Shown: piece after piece, positions 33,909-42,101 of the stretch | Layout: every line of letters starts with the position of its first letter | Position numbering within the stretch: position 1 is the first letter of the stretch | Assembly (NCBI RefSeq): GCF_049943335.1 | Contig: NZ_JBNFVY010000005.1 | Location: 86,489-150,488 of the forward strand | Source of the DNA: JBNFVY01 sp049943335 | GTDB taxonomy: Bacteria; Pseudomonadota; Alphaproteobacteria; Rhodobacterales; Rhodobacteraceae | Reading direction: 5' to 3' | DNA length: 64,000 bases | Made by a program: the position numbers and the translations under genes | The notes under the pieces: model-generated | What the model saw: the letters and a program-made list of their open reading frames with translations, nothing else | Databases searched by the model: none | Told to the model about the DNA's origin: nothing

Positions 33909-34104
33909 TCGGCAGGGCGCCGGGCGCGGCCCCGAATCGGCGGAATGCCTTGCGGTCGCCCCGCATCCGGCCATGTGGCGATTTTAACACAGCATCTTGC
34001 GGATGTTTTCGCCGGAACCCCAAGAGGTAGTTCGTTGCAAAACGTTAACTTGACGCTAGCGGCAACCATGACATCTTCTGTATTCCGAGAGCAGGGAGCT
34101 GGGG

Positions 34105-34455
34105 ATGAACGATTTTTTGCCGAAAGAGGTCCGCGACGGCCTTGAGATGGCCCGCAAGGCGCAATTGCTGAAAAGTTCGCGCCTGTGCGTGCATGCGGGG
34201 GACAAGGTGTATCGCGTCCTGCGCCTTTGGGGCACCGGCTTTGCGATGGATGCCGAAGATGCCCCCAAGCTGCGCGGACTGGTCGATCTGTATGACGGGC
34301 CCAGCCACCTGTATCAGGCGCTGATCGTGACCAGCGATGAAGACAGCGGCGAGCGCATTTTCGAATTCAAACGCGCCACGCAGGCCCAGACCTTTGCGCC
34401 GCGCGACTATTCGGTCGATGAAAACCAGCCGATTGCCCTGCTTGGCAATACCTGA
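34105..34455 (+). CDS. Conserved hypothetical protein (Rhodobacterales type)
   Basis: A 116-residue soluble protein, start MNDFLPKEVRDGLEMARKAQ. A mixed alpha/beta body contains RVLRLWGTGFAMDAEDAPKL and LRGLVDLYDGPSHLYQALIV, and ends RDYSVDENQPIALLGNT. No catalytic motif, signal or membrane segment is visible. It resembles uncharacterised conserved proteins of this order. The ATG at 34105 follows GGGAGCTGGGG. Upstream (33909-34104) is a 196-bp non-coding stretch with one TTGACG hexamer (34050-34055) but no convincing -10 element. Confidence 0.7.
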   Translation: MNDFLPKEVRDGLEMARKAQLLKSSRLCVHAGDKVYRVLRLWGTGFAMDAEDAPKLRGLVDLYDGPSHLYQALIVTSDEDSGERIFEFKRATQAQTFAPRDYSVDENQPIALLGNT

Positions 34456-34465
34456 TCGCTAACGA

Positions 34466-35647
34466 TTACTGAAGATCGCTGAAGGCAGCCTGCATCCGGC
34501 GCACCGCCTCTTCGACCCGTGCGCGCGGCGTGGCCAGGTTAAAGCGCAAGAACCCGTCCCCGCCCAGCCCGAACGAAGGGCCGTGGTTCACGGCGATCCG
34601 GGCGTCTTTTTCAACCCGCGCTGCCGCCTCGGCCGAATTGAACCCCGCATCGCGAAAATCCACCCAGGCCAGATAGGTCGCCTCAAGCGGCATCGATGTC
34701 AGACCCGGAATGGCGTTGATCGCATCGTCGAAAATCCTGCGGTTCGCGTCAAGGTAGTCGTTGAGCGCATCGACCCAGGCCGCGCCTTCGGGCGAATAGG
34801 CGGCCCGCGCCATTTCGATTCCGAAGGAATTGGGCGAAATGCCCAGACCCGCCATGCGCGCGGCGAACCGGGCCCGCAGGTTGGGGTCGGGCACAATCAC
34901 ATTGCCCGAATGCGTGCCGGCAATGTTGAACGTCTTGGTTGACGCATTCATCATCACCAGCCGGTCCGACACCCCGTCGATCAAGGCCATCGGAATGTGG
35001 CGCGGCGCGCCGGGCATCACGATGTCCTGGTGGATTTCATCCGATACAAGGATCAGGTCATGCTTGCGGGCAAAGGCCGCCACGGCCTCTAATTCAGGGC
35101 GCGACCAGACCCGCCCGCCCGGATTGTGCGGCGAACACAGAACGATCATCTTTTCGGTGCCGCTCAACAGATCGTCATAGGCGTCGAAATCCATTTCATA
35201 GCGCCCGCCGGTCAGCGCCAGCGGCAATTCGCGCACCTCGCGCCCGGCGGCCCGGATCACCCGGTGAAAGGCGTGATACACGGGGGTGAACAGGATCACC
35301 GCATCGCCCGGATCGGTAAAGGTATCGACACAGAGCGCGGTGCCATTGACCAGCCCGTGCGTGGTAAAGATCGCGTCCGGATCGACCTGCCAGCCGTGGC
35401 GCTCCTGCATCCACCAGCAGATCGACGACAGGTAATCGCCATCGTCGCCGTAATAGCCATAGAGCCCGTGGGCCGCCATGTCTTCGACCGCTTTTTGCAC
35501 GCAGGCGGGCGGGCGAAAGTCCATGTCGGCCACCCACATCGCGATCCCGTCCTTGGGCGATACGCCATAGATGGCTTCCATTTTGTCCCACTTGGCCGAA
35601 TGGGTGCCAACGCGGTCGATAAGCTCGTCGAAATTGGGGGGGGTCAT
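34466..35647 (-). CDS. patB: MalY/PatB-family PLP-dependent aminotransferase / cystathionine beta-lyase
   Basis: A 393-residue fold-type I PLP enzyme. It begins MTPPNFDELIDRVGTHSAKWD, followed by AMWVADMDFRPP (substrate-binding WVADMDF typical of MalY/PatB). Later it shows LCSPHNPGGRVW, LVSDEIHQDIV and the cofactor lysine in MMNASTKTFNIAG. MalY/PatB proteins cleave cystathionine or other C-S bonds. The ATG at 35647 follows AAGGATAG; the upstream extension to 35710 is rejected. Stand-alone minus-strand gene, divergent from the def operon across 93 bp and convergent with the hypothetical protein gene. Confidence 0.92.
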   Translation of the reverse strand: MTPPNFDELIDRVGTHSAKWDKMEAIYGVSPKDGIAMWVADMDFRPPACVQKAVEDMAAHGLYGYYGDDGDYLSSICWWMQERHGWQVDPDAIFTTHGLVNGTALCVDTFTDPGDAVILFTPVYHAFHRVIRAAGREVRELPLALTGGRYEMDFDAYDDLLSGTEKMIVLCSPHNPGGRVWSRPELEAVAAFARKHDLILVSDEIHQDIVMPGAPRHIPMALIDGVSDRLVMMNASTKTFNIAGTHSGNVIVPDPNLRARFAARMAGLGISPNSFGIEMARAAYSPEGAAWVDALNDYLDANRRIFDDAINAIPGLTSMPLEATYLAWVDFRDAGFNSAEAAARVEKDARIAVNHGPSFGLGGDGFLRFNLATPRARVEEAVRRMQAAFSDLQ

Positions 35648-35740
35648 GGCGCTATCCTTTTTGCGCAGGCTACCCACGCAGCGCCAGGGTTCAAGGCCAA
35701 AGCGTTGCAACCGGGCGCGGCGTCGCTTACATGACCCGCC

Positions 35741-36262
35741 ATGAGCATTCTACCGATCCTGATCCACCCGGACCCGCGCCTGAAGAAACTGGCCGATCCT
35801 GTCCCGCAGGTCACAACCGATCTGCGCGCGCTGGCCGATGACATGCTGGAAACCATGTATGATGCACCCGGCATCGGTCTGGCCGCGCCGCAGATCGGCG
35901 TCAATCAGCGCCTGATCGTGATGGATTGCGTCAAGGCCGAAGACGCAACCCCCGAACCGATGGCCCTGTTCAACCCCGAAGTGACCTGGGCGTCCGAAGA
36001 TACCAACGTCTACGAAGAAGGCTGCCTGTCGATCCCCGATCAATATGCCGAAGTCACGCGCCCCAGTTCGGTGCGGGTGAAATGGATGGACGTGGACGGC
36101 AAACCGCATGAGCGCGAGTTTGACGGCCTGTGGGCCACCTGCGTCCAGCACGAGATCGACCACCTGAATGGCAAGCTGTTCATCGACTATCTGTCGGCGA
36201 TCAAGCGCCAGATGATCACGCGCAAGATGCAAAAGCTGAAACGCGAGAAGGCCCGAATGTGA
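35741..36262 (+). CDS. def: Peptide deformylase
   Basis: A 173-residue metalloenzyme that removes the formyl group from nascent N-termini. All three motifs are intact: GIGLAAPQIG (44-53), EGCLSIP (93-99, metal Cys 95) and QHEIDHLNG (136-144, catalytic Glu and two metal His). It heads the def / def-like / fmt operon, where deformylation and Met-tRNA formylation genes are co-transcribed. Its stop overlaps the next start (ATGTGA, GTG used). Confidence 0.97.
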   Translation: MSILPILIHPDPRLKKLADPVPQVTTDLRALADDMLETMYDAPGIGLAAPQIGVNQRLIVMDCVKAEDATPEPMALFNPEVTWASEDTNVYEEGCLSIPDQYAEVTRPSSVRVKWMDVDGKPHEREFDGLWATCVQHEIDHLNGKLFIDYLSAIKRQMITRKMQKLKREKARM

Positions 36263-36756
36263 CCGCCCGCCCCTGTCTGCCCTATCCGCACAAGTGCCTG
36301 CGCACGCCGGCCGCCCCGGTGGACGTTATCACGGACGAAATTCGCGCGATCTGGGACGACATGATCGACACGATGGAATCTATGCCGGGCGTGGGTCTTG
36401 GCGCGCCGCAGATCGGCGTCGGACTGCGCCTGGCGGTGGTCGATGCGTCCGAAACGCGCGGGCAGGCGGTGCGCATGGCCAACCCTGAAATCCTGCATGC
36501 CAGCGCCCAGATGCGCAGCCATAACGAAGCTTCGCCCAATCTGCCGGGCGTATCGGCAGTGATCGCGCGCCCGCGCGCGGTGACGGTGCAATTTGTGAAC
36601 AGCGACGGCGCGCTGCAAGAGCGCGACTTCGTGGGTCTGTGGGCGACATCGGTGCAGCACCAGATCGACCATCTGAACGGCAGGATGTACTTTGATCATC
36701 TGAGCAAACTCAAGCGCGACCGGCTGTTGAAACGGGCGCGCAAACTGGACCGGTAA
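36259..36756 (+). CDS. Peptide deformylase-like protein with lost active-site residues
   Basis: A 165-residue PDF paralogue coupled to def by a GTGA overlap (GTG start). The fold is kept: GVGLGAPQIG (44-53), VGLWATSVQHQIDHLNG (125-141). The chemistry is not. The metal Cys motif EGCLSIP is replaced by NEASPNLPG (89-97), so no Cys is present there. The catalytic Glu of HExxH is Gln (QHQIDH, 133-138), and motif 1 has Gly for Ala. As read it should not deformylate peptides. It may act as a decoy, a ribosome-associated partner, or have another substrate. It lies between def and fmt and is not disrupted, so it is under selection as a protein. Confidence 0.85.
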   Translation: MTARPCLPYPHKCLRTPAAPVDVITDEIRAIWDDMIDTMESMPGVGLGAPQIGVGLRLAVVDASETRGQAVRMANPEILHASAQMRSHNEASPNLPGVSAVIARPRAVTVQFVNSDGALQERDFVGLWATSVQHQIDHLNGRMYFDHLSKLKRDRLLKRARKLDR

Positions 36757-36767
36757 AGGGGCAGGCG

Positions 36768-37667
36768 ATGCGCGTGATTTTCATGGGAACGCCCGAGTTT
36801 TCCGTGCCGGTGCTGGATGCGCTGATCGACGCGGGGCATGATATTGCAGCCGTCTATTGCCAGCCGCCCCGGCCCGCAGGGCGCGGCAAGAAAGACCGCC
36901 CCACCCCCGTGCACGCCCGCGCCGAAGCGCTGGGCCTGATGGTGCGCCATCCGGCGACGCTGAAAGCACAAGCGGACCGCGATGCTTTTGCGGCGCTGAA
37001 CGCGGATGTGGCGGTTGTCGTGGCCTATGGGCTGATCTTGCCGCAACCCATTCTGGATGCGCCGAAACACGGTTGCCTGAACATACACGCCTCGCTCTTG
37101 CCGCGCTGGCGCGGGGCGGCGCCGATCCACCGCGCGGTGATGGCGGGCGATGCGCAGACCGGCGTTTGCATCATGCAGATGGAGGCCGGTCTGGACACCG
37201 GCCCGGTGCTGTTGCGCGAAGAAACCGCGATTGGGCAGACGGAAACCACGGGCGAATTGCACGACCGTCTGAGCGACATGGGCGCGCGGCTGATCACACA
37301 GGCTCTGGCGCGGCTGGATACGCTGGAAGCACAGGCGCAGCCCGCACAGGGCGTGACCTATGCGACCAAGATCGACAAGGGCGAAGCGCGCATCGACTGG
37401 ACGCGCCCCGCGCCCGACCTGGTGCGCCATATCAACGGCCTCAGCCCGTTTCCCGGCGCCTGGACCGACGCGGACGGGGCGCGGCTGAAGCTGTTGCGCG
37501 CGCGCCCTGCGCCGGGGCACGGCGCGCCGGGCCAGGTGTTGCACGGCTTTACGGTGGCCTGCGGCACCGGTGCGATCGAGGTTCTGTCGGCGCAGCGCGA
37601 AGGCAAGCGGCCGATGGAGGCGGCGGATATCCTCAAGGGGATGACACTGCCCGATCATTTGGGCTGA
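36768..37667 (+). CDS. fmt: Methionyl-tRNA formyltransferase
   Basis: A 299-residue enzyme that formylates initiator Met-tRNA using 10-formyl-THF. N-terminal formyltransferase domain: MRVIFMGTPEFSVPVLDALI, then VVVAYGLILPQPILD and the catalytic NIHASLLPRWRGAAPIHRAV (Asn-His ... ). C-terminal OB-like domain: ARIDWTRPAPDLVRHINGLS with SPFPGAW. It starts 11 bp after the def-like gene, completing the def operon. Its last codons overlap the first unit of a 26-bp tandem repeat. Confidence 0.97.
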   Translation: MRVIFMGTPEFSVPVLDALIDAGHDIAAVYCQPPRPAGRGKKDRPTPVHARAEALGLMVRHPATLKAQADRDAFAALNADVAVVVAYGLILPQPILDAPKHGCLNIHASLLPRWRGAAPIHRAVMAGDAQTGVCIMQMEAGLDTGPVLLREETAIGQTETTGELHDRLSDMGARLITQALARLDTLEAQAQPAQGVTYATKIDKGEARIDWTRPAPDLVRHINGLSPFPGAWTDADGARLKLLRARPAPGHGAPGQVLHGFTVACGTGAIEVLSAQREGKRPMEAADILKGMTLPDHLG

Positions 37668-37737
37668 CCGACTGGCCTGGTCGTCTGGGCTGACTGGCTG
37701 GCCTGACCGTCTGGGCGAATTGTCTGGGCTGAGCGGG
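37661..37737. repeat. 26-bp tandem repeat overlapping the fmt stop codon (two full and two partial units)
   Basis: Units begin GGGCTGACYGRCTGGCCTG at 37661 and 37687, with shortened copies at 37713 (GGGCGAATTGTCT) and 37726 (GGGCTGAGCGGG). The first unit contains the last Gly codon and the TGA of fmt. Confidence 0.85.
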
Positions 37738-37846
37738 CAAGAGCTGTGGCGCAAAAGCCGCGTTGATTTCACCGCAACTCGGGCCCCTTGATTGCAATCC
37801 CCCACCTGCGCATACTTCACGTGGGGGCGATCACGGGGACCAAGTG

Positions 37847-38107
37847 ATGGTTTATCTTCTACTTTTCGTACTGGCGTCGGTCGCCGGCCTTTTGGCTGCG
37901 CGGTATATGAATGCGAATACCGGCCCATTTGGCGCGATTGGCATCGGGCTGCTGGGCGCGGTTATGGCGTCGGTTGTGTTGCGTGTGGGCATCATCGGGT
38001 CGGGCATCGCATTCGTTCTGATGCTGGGCGCGTCGATGTTGCTGATCTGGCTGTTCCGCGAAGTTGAGCCGGGCGCTGAGCCAGCCACAGACCACACCAA
38101 ACGCTGA
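37847..38107 (+). CDS. Small membrane protein, possibly GlsB/YeaQ-like
   Basis: An 86-residue protein of three predicted membrane helices (about 3-19, 24-43 and 46-66). Helix 2 contains GPFGAIGIGLLGAVMASVVL, with the small-residue spacing of GlsB/YeaQ/YmgE (transglycosylase-associated) proteins, but the match is weak. The tail is short and charged. ATG 37847 follows GTG 37844 in frame; ACGGGGAC lies upstream. It is convergent with the TRIC-family gene, whose stop lies 3 bp away. Function unknown. Confidence 0.6.
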   Translation: MVYLLLFVLASVAGLLAARYMNANTGPFGAIGIGLLGAVMASVVLRVGIIGSGIAFVLMLGASMLLIWLFREVEPGAEPATDHTKR

Positions 38108-38109
38108 AG

Positions 38110-38730
38110 TCAGGCGCGGGGCGGGCGGCTTTTGTACACCGGCAGCCGCCAGCCAAACGCGATGGATCCGGCCCGCAACGCAAAGGTCAGCGCGGTGCAG
38201 GCCAGCAATGTCATGACGGACGACAGGCCCGCATAGACCGCCGGCACCGTCGCGCAGGCCCCTGCAAAGGCGGCCGAGGCATAAAGTTCGCCCTGTTTGA
38301 GCACGAGCGGCACCTCGTTGCAGACCACGTCGCGCATCAGCCCGCCCATCACGCCGGTGACCACCCCCATCAGCACCACAACCACTGCCGGTTGCCCGGC
38401 CGACAAAGCTGCCCCGCTGCCCGCCGCGACCGCGACCGACAGGGCCAGCGCATCCAGCCACGTCAGCGCGCGCAAGCGGCTTTCCAGCAGGTGCGCGGTG
38501 AAAAAGACCAACAGCGCCACACAGACCGCAACCCCGATGATCGACGGGTTGGCCAGCCAGAACACTTCGCGGTCCAGCAGCAGATCACGGATCGTGCCGC
38601 CGCCAACGGCCGTCAGGCTGGCCAGAAAGAAGAACCCCACAAGATCAAGCTGTTGGCGCGATGCTGCCAGCGCCCCCGATGCGGCGAACACGGCAACCGA
38701 CGCGTAATCAAGCCCGGTCAGAAAGGTCAT
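38110..38730 (-). CDS. Trimeric intracellular cation channel (TRIC)/UPF0126 family membrane protein
   Basis: A 206-residue protein with about seven membrane helices and the duplicated UPF0126 signature. The first copy is ASLTAVGGGTIRDLLLDREV and the second GVVTGVMGGLMRDVVCNEVP; each holds the GGG-x-x-RD motif. The family includes bacterial TRIC-type channels (YicG/YadS homologues) that conduct monovalent cations. Its start overlaps the rnhA stop by 4 bp, so it is translated from the rnhA transcript. Confidence 0.9.
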   Translation of the reverse strand: MTFLTGLDYASVAVFAASGALAASRQQLDLVGFFFLASLTAVGGGTIRDLLLDREVFWLANPSIIGVAVCVALLVFFTAHLLESRLRALTWLDALALSVAVAAGSGAALSAGQPAVVVVLMGVVTGVMGGLMRDVVCNEVPLVLKQGELYASAAFAGACATVPAVYAGLSSVMTLLACTALTFALRAGSIAFGWRLPVYKSRPPRA

Positions 38731-39176
38731 TTGAACGGGGCCATGCCAGCGCGGGCCAGTTCGTCGGCCCGTTCGTTTTCGGGGTGGCCGGCATGGCCCT
38801 TGACCCATTCCCAGGTCACATCATGGCGCGCCGCAGCTTGTTCCAGCCGTTGCCACAGATCGACATTCTTGACCGGCTTCTTGTTCGACGTTTTCCAGCC
38901 GTTGCGCTTCCAGCCGTGGATCCAGCCGGTCACGCCGTTTTTGACATAGGCGCTGTCGGTGATGATGGTGATCGCGGTTTCGCGGCCCAGCGTTTCCAGC
39001 GCGCTGATCGCGGCCAGCAATTCCATCCGGTTGTTGGTGGTCTGCGCTTCGCCGCCTGACAATTCACGCTCTTTGAGCACGGTGTGGCCGTCCTTGGCCT
39101 GCAACAGCACCCCCCAGCCCCCCGGACCTGGATTGCCCGAACAGGCGCCGTCGGTATATGCGAAATACTCAGCCAT
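38727..39176 (-). CDS. rnhA: Ribonuclease HI
   Basis: A 149-residue enzyme that degrades the RNA strand of RNA-DNA hybrids (R-loops, primers). The catalytic carboxylates are all present: YTDGACSGNPGPGG (first Asp), TTNNRMELLAAI (Glu), IITDSAYVKNGV (Asp) and HPENERADELAR (last Asp), with the basic handle WKRNGWKTSNKKPVKNVDLW. First gene of a two-gene minus-strand operon with the TRIC-family protein. Confidence 0.97.
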   Translation of the reverse strand: MAEYFAYTDGACSGNPGPGGWGVLLQAKDGHTVLKERELSGGEAQTTNNRMELLAAISALETLGRETAITIITDSAYVKNGVTGWIHGWKRNGWKTSNKKPVKNVDLWQRLEQAAARHDVTWEWVKGHAGHPENERADELARAGMAPFK

Positions 39177-39250
39177 ATCTGCTGCCTACTGCCCTTGTTT
39201 GAATGGGAAAATCAGACCGCACCTGCGCGGGCGTGCGGGGTGGGCTGCGC

Positions 39251-39301
39251 GATGATGGTGGGCACCCCGCGCACAGATGATGGTGGGCGCCCCCGCGCAC
39301 A
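39251..39301. repeat. 25/26-bp tandem duplication between ispH and rnhA
   Basis: A unit beginning GATGATGGTGGGC and ending CCGCGCACA occurs at 39251-39275 and 39276-39301; the second copy has one extra base and an A-to-G change. It lies immediately downstream of ispH. Confidence 0.85.
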
Positions 39302-39329
39302 GTGGATACGCCAGCGGGCTGCGGGCGCA

Positions 39330-40280
39330 TCACGCGGGTGCGCGCAGCACGCGCGGCACTTTGAATTCAACGTTTTCCTGCGCCGTTTCGACGATTTCAG
39401 TTTCAAAGTCATACCGATCGTGGAAGGCGTCGATGACTTCGTTGACCAGGACCTCGGGGGCGCTGGCCCCGGCGGTGATGCCGACTGTCCCCACGCCGTC
39501 CAGCGCGCGCCAGTCGATGTCGGTGGCGCGTTGCACCAATTGCGCATAGTCACAGCCCGCGGCGCGCCCCACTTCGACCAACCGCTTGGAATTGCTGGAA
39601 TTTGGCGCGCCGATCACCAGCAGCGCATCGATCTGCGGCGCGATGGCCTTGACCGCCGCCTGACGGTTGGTCGTGGCGTAGCAGATGTCTTCCTTGTGGG
39701 GGCAGACGATGGTTGGAAAGCGGGCCTTGAGCGCGGCCACGATGCCAGCGGTGTCATCCACCGACAGAGTCGTTTGCGTGATATAGGCCAGGCGTTCGGG
39801 GTCGCGCACCTGCAGCGTTGCCACATCGTCTGCGGTTTCGACCAGCAGGACTTCGCCGTCGGGCAACTGGCCCATCGTTCCGACCGTTTCAGGGTGCCCG
39901 GCATGGCCGATCATGACCATCTGCAGCCCGCTCTGGTAGTGACGCTCGGCTTCGATATGGACCTTGCTGACAAGCGGGCAGGTGGCATCGACAAAGACCA
40001 TCTGGCGCGCCTGGGCGGCGGCGGGCACGGCTTTGGGAACCCCGTGGGCCGAAAAGATGACGGGCCGGTCCGATGGGCAATCTTCCAGCGATTCGACAAA
40101 GACCGCGCCCTTGTCACGCAACCCATCGACCACGAATTTGTTGTGCACGATTTCGTGGCGCACATAGACCGGCGCGCCCCATTTTTCGATGGCCATTTCG
40201 ACGATCTTGATGGCCCGGTCCACGCCTGCGCAAAAGCCGCGCGGCGCCGCGAGATAGAGTTTGAGCTTGGGCTTGGTCAT
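39330..40280 (-). CDS. ispH: 4-hydroxy-3-methylbut-2-enyl diphosphate reductase
   Basis: A 316-residue [4Fe-4S] enzyme of the MEP pathway, making IPP and DMAPP from HMBPP. The three cluster cysteines are in AAPRGFCAGVDRAI, VDATCPLVSKVH and ICYATTNRQAAV-type segments (the third in VCPHKEDICYATTNRQ). The catalytic Glu lies in the TQTTLS-containing central region, and APNSSNSKRLVEV is the third-domain signature. The ATG at 40280 is chosen over a GTG one codon earlier. Stand-alone minus-strand gene between repeats and the NYN-domain gene. Confidence 0.97.
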   Translation of the reverse strand: MTKPKLKLYLAAPRGFCAGVDRAIKIVEMAIEKWGAPVYVRHEIVHNKFVVDGLRDKGAVFVESLEDCPSDRPVIFSAHGVPKAVPAAAQARQMVFVDATCPLVSKVHIEAERHYQSGLQMVMIGHAGHPETVGTMGQLPDGEVLLVETADDVATLQVRDPERLAYITQTTLSVDDTAGIVAALKARFPTIVCPHKEDICYATTNRQAAVKAIAPQIDALLVIGAPNSSNSKRLVEVGRAAGCDYAQLVQRATDIDWRALDGVGTVGITAGASAPEVLVNEVIDAFHDRYDFETEIVETAQENVEFKVPRVLRAPA

Positions 40281-40369
40281 CACCGTGTTCCTTCGTCCCC
40301 AGACCTAAGTTGGTGCGGGGCGAACGTCCAGAGGGAATGGCGCATGCAAGCGCGGCAGGGGTCTGCCGA

Positions 40370-40942
40370 TCACTCGTCGGCGGCTTCTTTTTCGCGTTCG
40401 GTTTCGCGCGGCTCGCGCGGGGGGCGACCGATCACATCGCGCAGTTCTTCCAGTTCGATGAAATTGTCCGCTTGCCGGCGCAGGTCGTCCGAAATCATCG
40501 GCGGATGCGACCGGATCGTCGACACCACAGACACGCGTACGCCTTTGCGCTGAATCGCTTCGACCAGCGGGCGGAAATCACCGTCGCCCGAAAACAGGAC
40601 CACGTGCTCAAGATGTGGCGCAAGTTCCAGCGCGTCGACCGCCAGTTCGATGTCCATGTTGCCCTTGACCTTTCGCCGTCCCTGGGCGTCGGTGTATTCC
40701 TTGGCGGGCTTGGTCACCATGGTGTAGCCATTGTAATTCAACCAATCGACGAGCGGGCGAATGGGTGAATAATCGTCGTTTTCCAGAAGCGCTGTGTAAT
40801 AAAAAGCCCTGACAAGCTTGCCACGCCGGAGAAATTCCTGGCGCAAAAGCTTGTAGTCGATGTCAAATCCAAGGGCTTTCGCGGCTGCATACAGATTCGA
40901 GCCATCGATGAACAGCGCAAGCCGTTCGTCTCGGTAGAACAT
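40370..40942 (-). CDS. NYN-domain (LabA/DUF88) putative nuclease
   Basis: A 190-residue protein with a PIN-like NYN fold. The acidic site residues are visible in LALFIDGSNLYAAAK (Asp about 13), RRKVKGNMDIELAVDALEL and VVLFSGDGDFRPLVEAIQRK, the triad expected of metal-dependent RNases of this family. A charged C-terminal tail (PPREPRETEREKEAADE) may bind RNA or partners. ATG 40942 follows AAGGAAAAAT. Members are linked to RNA turnover, but no target is known. Divergent from folK across about 90 bp. Confidence 0.88.
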   Translation of the reverse strand: MFYRDERLALFIDGSNLYAAAKALGFDIDYKLLRQEFLRRGKLVRAFYYTALLENDDYSPIRPLVDWLNYNGYTMVTKPAKEYTDAQGRRKVKGNMDIELAVDALELAPHLEHVVLFSGDGDFRPLVEAIQRKGVRVSVVSTIRSHPPMISDDLRRQADNFIELEELRDVIGRPPREPRETEREKEAADE

Positions 40943-41031
40943 ATTTTTCCTTCCTAGTCGCGTCGATAGTCGTTGGGTGAGTGGTAAAATCTGTACTGTC
41001 GAAACACTCATGAAAGTATATCAATAATCAG

Positions 41032-41619
41032 ATGGAGCAACCCGTTAGCGACCACAATGCCGAATATCGGGGAATTGTTGCCTTGGGCGGCAACATTGAC
41101 TCGGGGTTCGGGCCGCCAAACGCCACGATCACGGCGGCGATCGACCGGCTTGAGGCCAGCGGCGTGCGGGTGCGGGCGCGTTCGAATCTGTATCGCACCG
41201 ACTGCTATCCCAAGGGCAGCGGCCCGGACTTTATCAATGCGGTGGTCGCGGTTGAAACGGGGTTGGATGCCCCGGCGCTATTGGCCCTGTTGCACCGGAT
41301 CGAAGCTGAATTCGGGCGCCAGCGCACCGCGCGCTGGTCGGCGCGCACGCTGGACATGGACCTGATCGCTCTGGGCGGGCAGGTGCTGCCCGACGCGGCC
41401 ACGGTCCGGGCATGGATCGACCTGCCGCTGGCGCAACAGATGGAACGGGCGCCCGACGGGCTGATCTTGCCCCATCCGCGCCTGCAGGACCGGGCCTTTG
41501 TACTGATTCCCCTTTGCGACGTGGCGCCGGACTGGCGGCACCCGATTTCGGGGCTGACGGCGCGGGAAATGTGCGACCGGCTGCCCCAGGCGGACAAAGA
41601 GGGTGTCAAACCTGTGTGA
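41032..41619 (+). CDS. folK: 2-amino-4-hydroxy-6-hydroxymethyldihydropteridine diphosphokinase
   Basis: A 195-residue HPPK of folate biosynthesis, transferring pyrophosphate from ATP to the pterin. It shows VALGGNIDSGFGPPNATI (the G-N motif), RTDCYPKGSGPDFINAVV, the catalytic RWSARTLDMDLIALGG and LILPHPRLQDRAFVLIPL. No dihydropteroate synthase gene is adjacent. It precedes rpoZ by about 100 bp, which include a plausible separate promoter. Confidence 0.95.
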   Translation: MEQPVSDHNAEYRGIVALGGNIDSGFGPPNATITAAIDRLEASGVRVRARSNLYRTDCYPKGSGPDFINAVVAVETGLDAPALLALLHRIEAEFGRQRTARWSARTLDMDLIALGGQVLPDAATVRAWIDLPLAQQMERAPDGLILPHPRLQDRAFVLIPLCDVAPDWRHPISGLTAREMCDRLPQADKEGVKPV

Positions 41620-41646
41620 TATCGCGCGACGGGGACACGGTTCGGC

Positions 41647-41675
41647 TTGCAAAGCCTATGTCAAGCCCGTAAATA
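41647..41675 (+). promoter_or_regulatory. Putative sigma-70 promoter for rpoZ-rsh
   Basis: TTGCAA, an exact 17-bp spacer and TAAATA, in the folK-rpoZ gap. The predicted transcript start would be about 35 bp before the rpoZ ATG. The -10 match is only moderate. Confidence 0.35.
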
Positions 41676-41716
41676 GGCGGCTCGAAACCCACTCTCGCTC
41701 AGGAATTGGAGTTCCC

Positions 41717-42070
41717 ATGGCCCGCGTCACGGTAGAAGATTGCGTCGATAAGGTACCGAACCGGTTTGAACTGGTTATGCTGGCCGCACATCGTGCGCGC
41801 GAAATCGCAACCGGCGCCCCCGTGACCGTCGACCGCGACAACGACAAGAACCCCGTCGTTTCGCTGCGCGAGATTGCCGAGGAAACCCAGAGCGCCGACG
41901 AGCTGCGCGAGCGGATGATCGAAAGCAACCAGACTCAGATCGAGGTGGACGAACCCGAAGACGACGCCATGGCGCTGTTGATGGGGGCCGAGGCCGACAA
42001 GCCCGCCGAAGACGACATGTCCGAAGAAAAGCTGCTTCGGGCATTGATGGAAGCACAGGGTCAGCAATAA
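41717..42070 (+). CDS. rpoZ: RNA polymerase omega subunit
   Basis: A 117-residue omega subunit, start MARVTVEDCVDKVPNRFELV followed by MLAAHRAREIATGAP, the conserved fold that embraces the beta-prime C-terminus. An acidic tail (about 75-117) is typical of alphaproteobacterial omega. Omega also forms part of the ppGpp site of RNA polymerase, and its position directly before rsh is the common order in proteobacteria. The upstream frame from 41603 is not part of it. Confidence 0.96.
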   Translation: MARVTVEDCVDKVPNRFELVMLAAHRAREIATGAPVTVDRDNDKNPVVSLREIAEETQSADELRERMIESNQTQIEVDEPEDDAMALLMGAEADKPAEDDMSEEKLLRALMEAQGQQ

Positions 42071-42101
42071 GCGCCCTGCCGCCACGAAGGGTGCGGACCG
42101 G

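Noticed and set aside
34050..34078. Sigma-70 promoter for the hypothetical gene at 34105
   Set aside because: TTGACG is good, but no acceptable -10 lies at 16-18 bp spacing.
36130..36258. N-terminal extension of the deformylase-like protein
   Set aside because: It overlaps def in another frame; the GTGA overlap at 36259 gives a normal PDF length and N-terminus.
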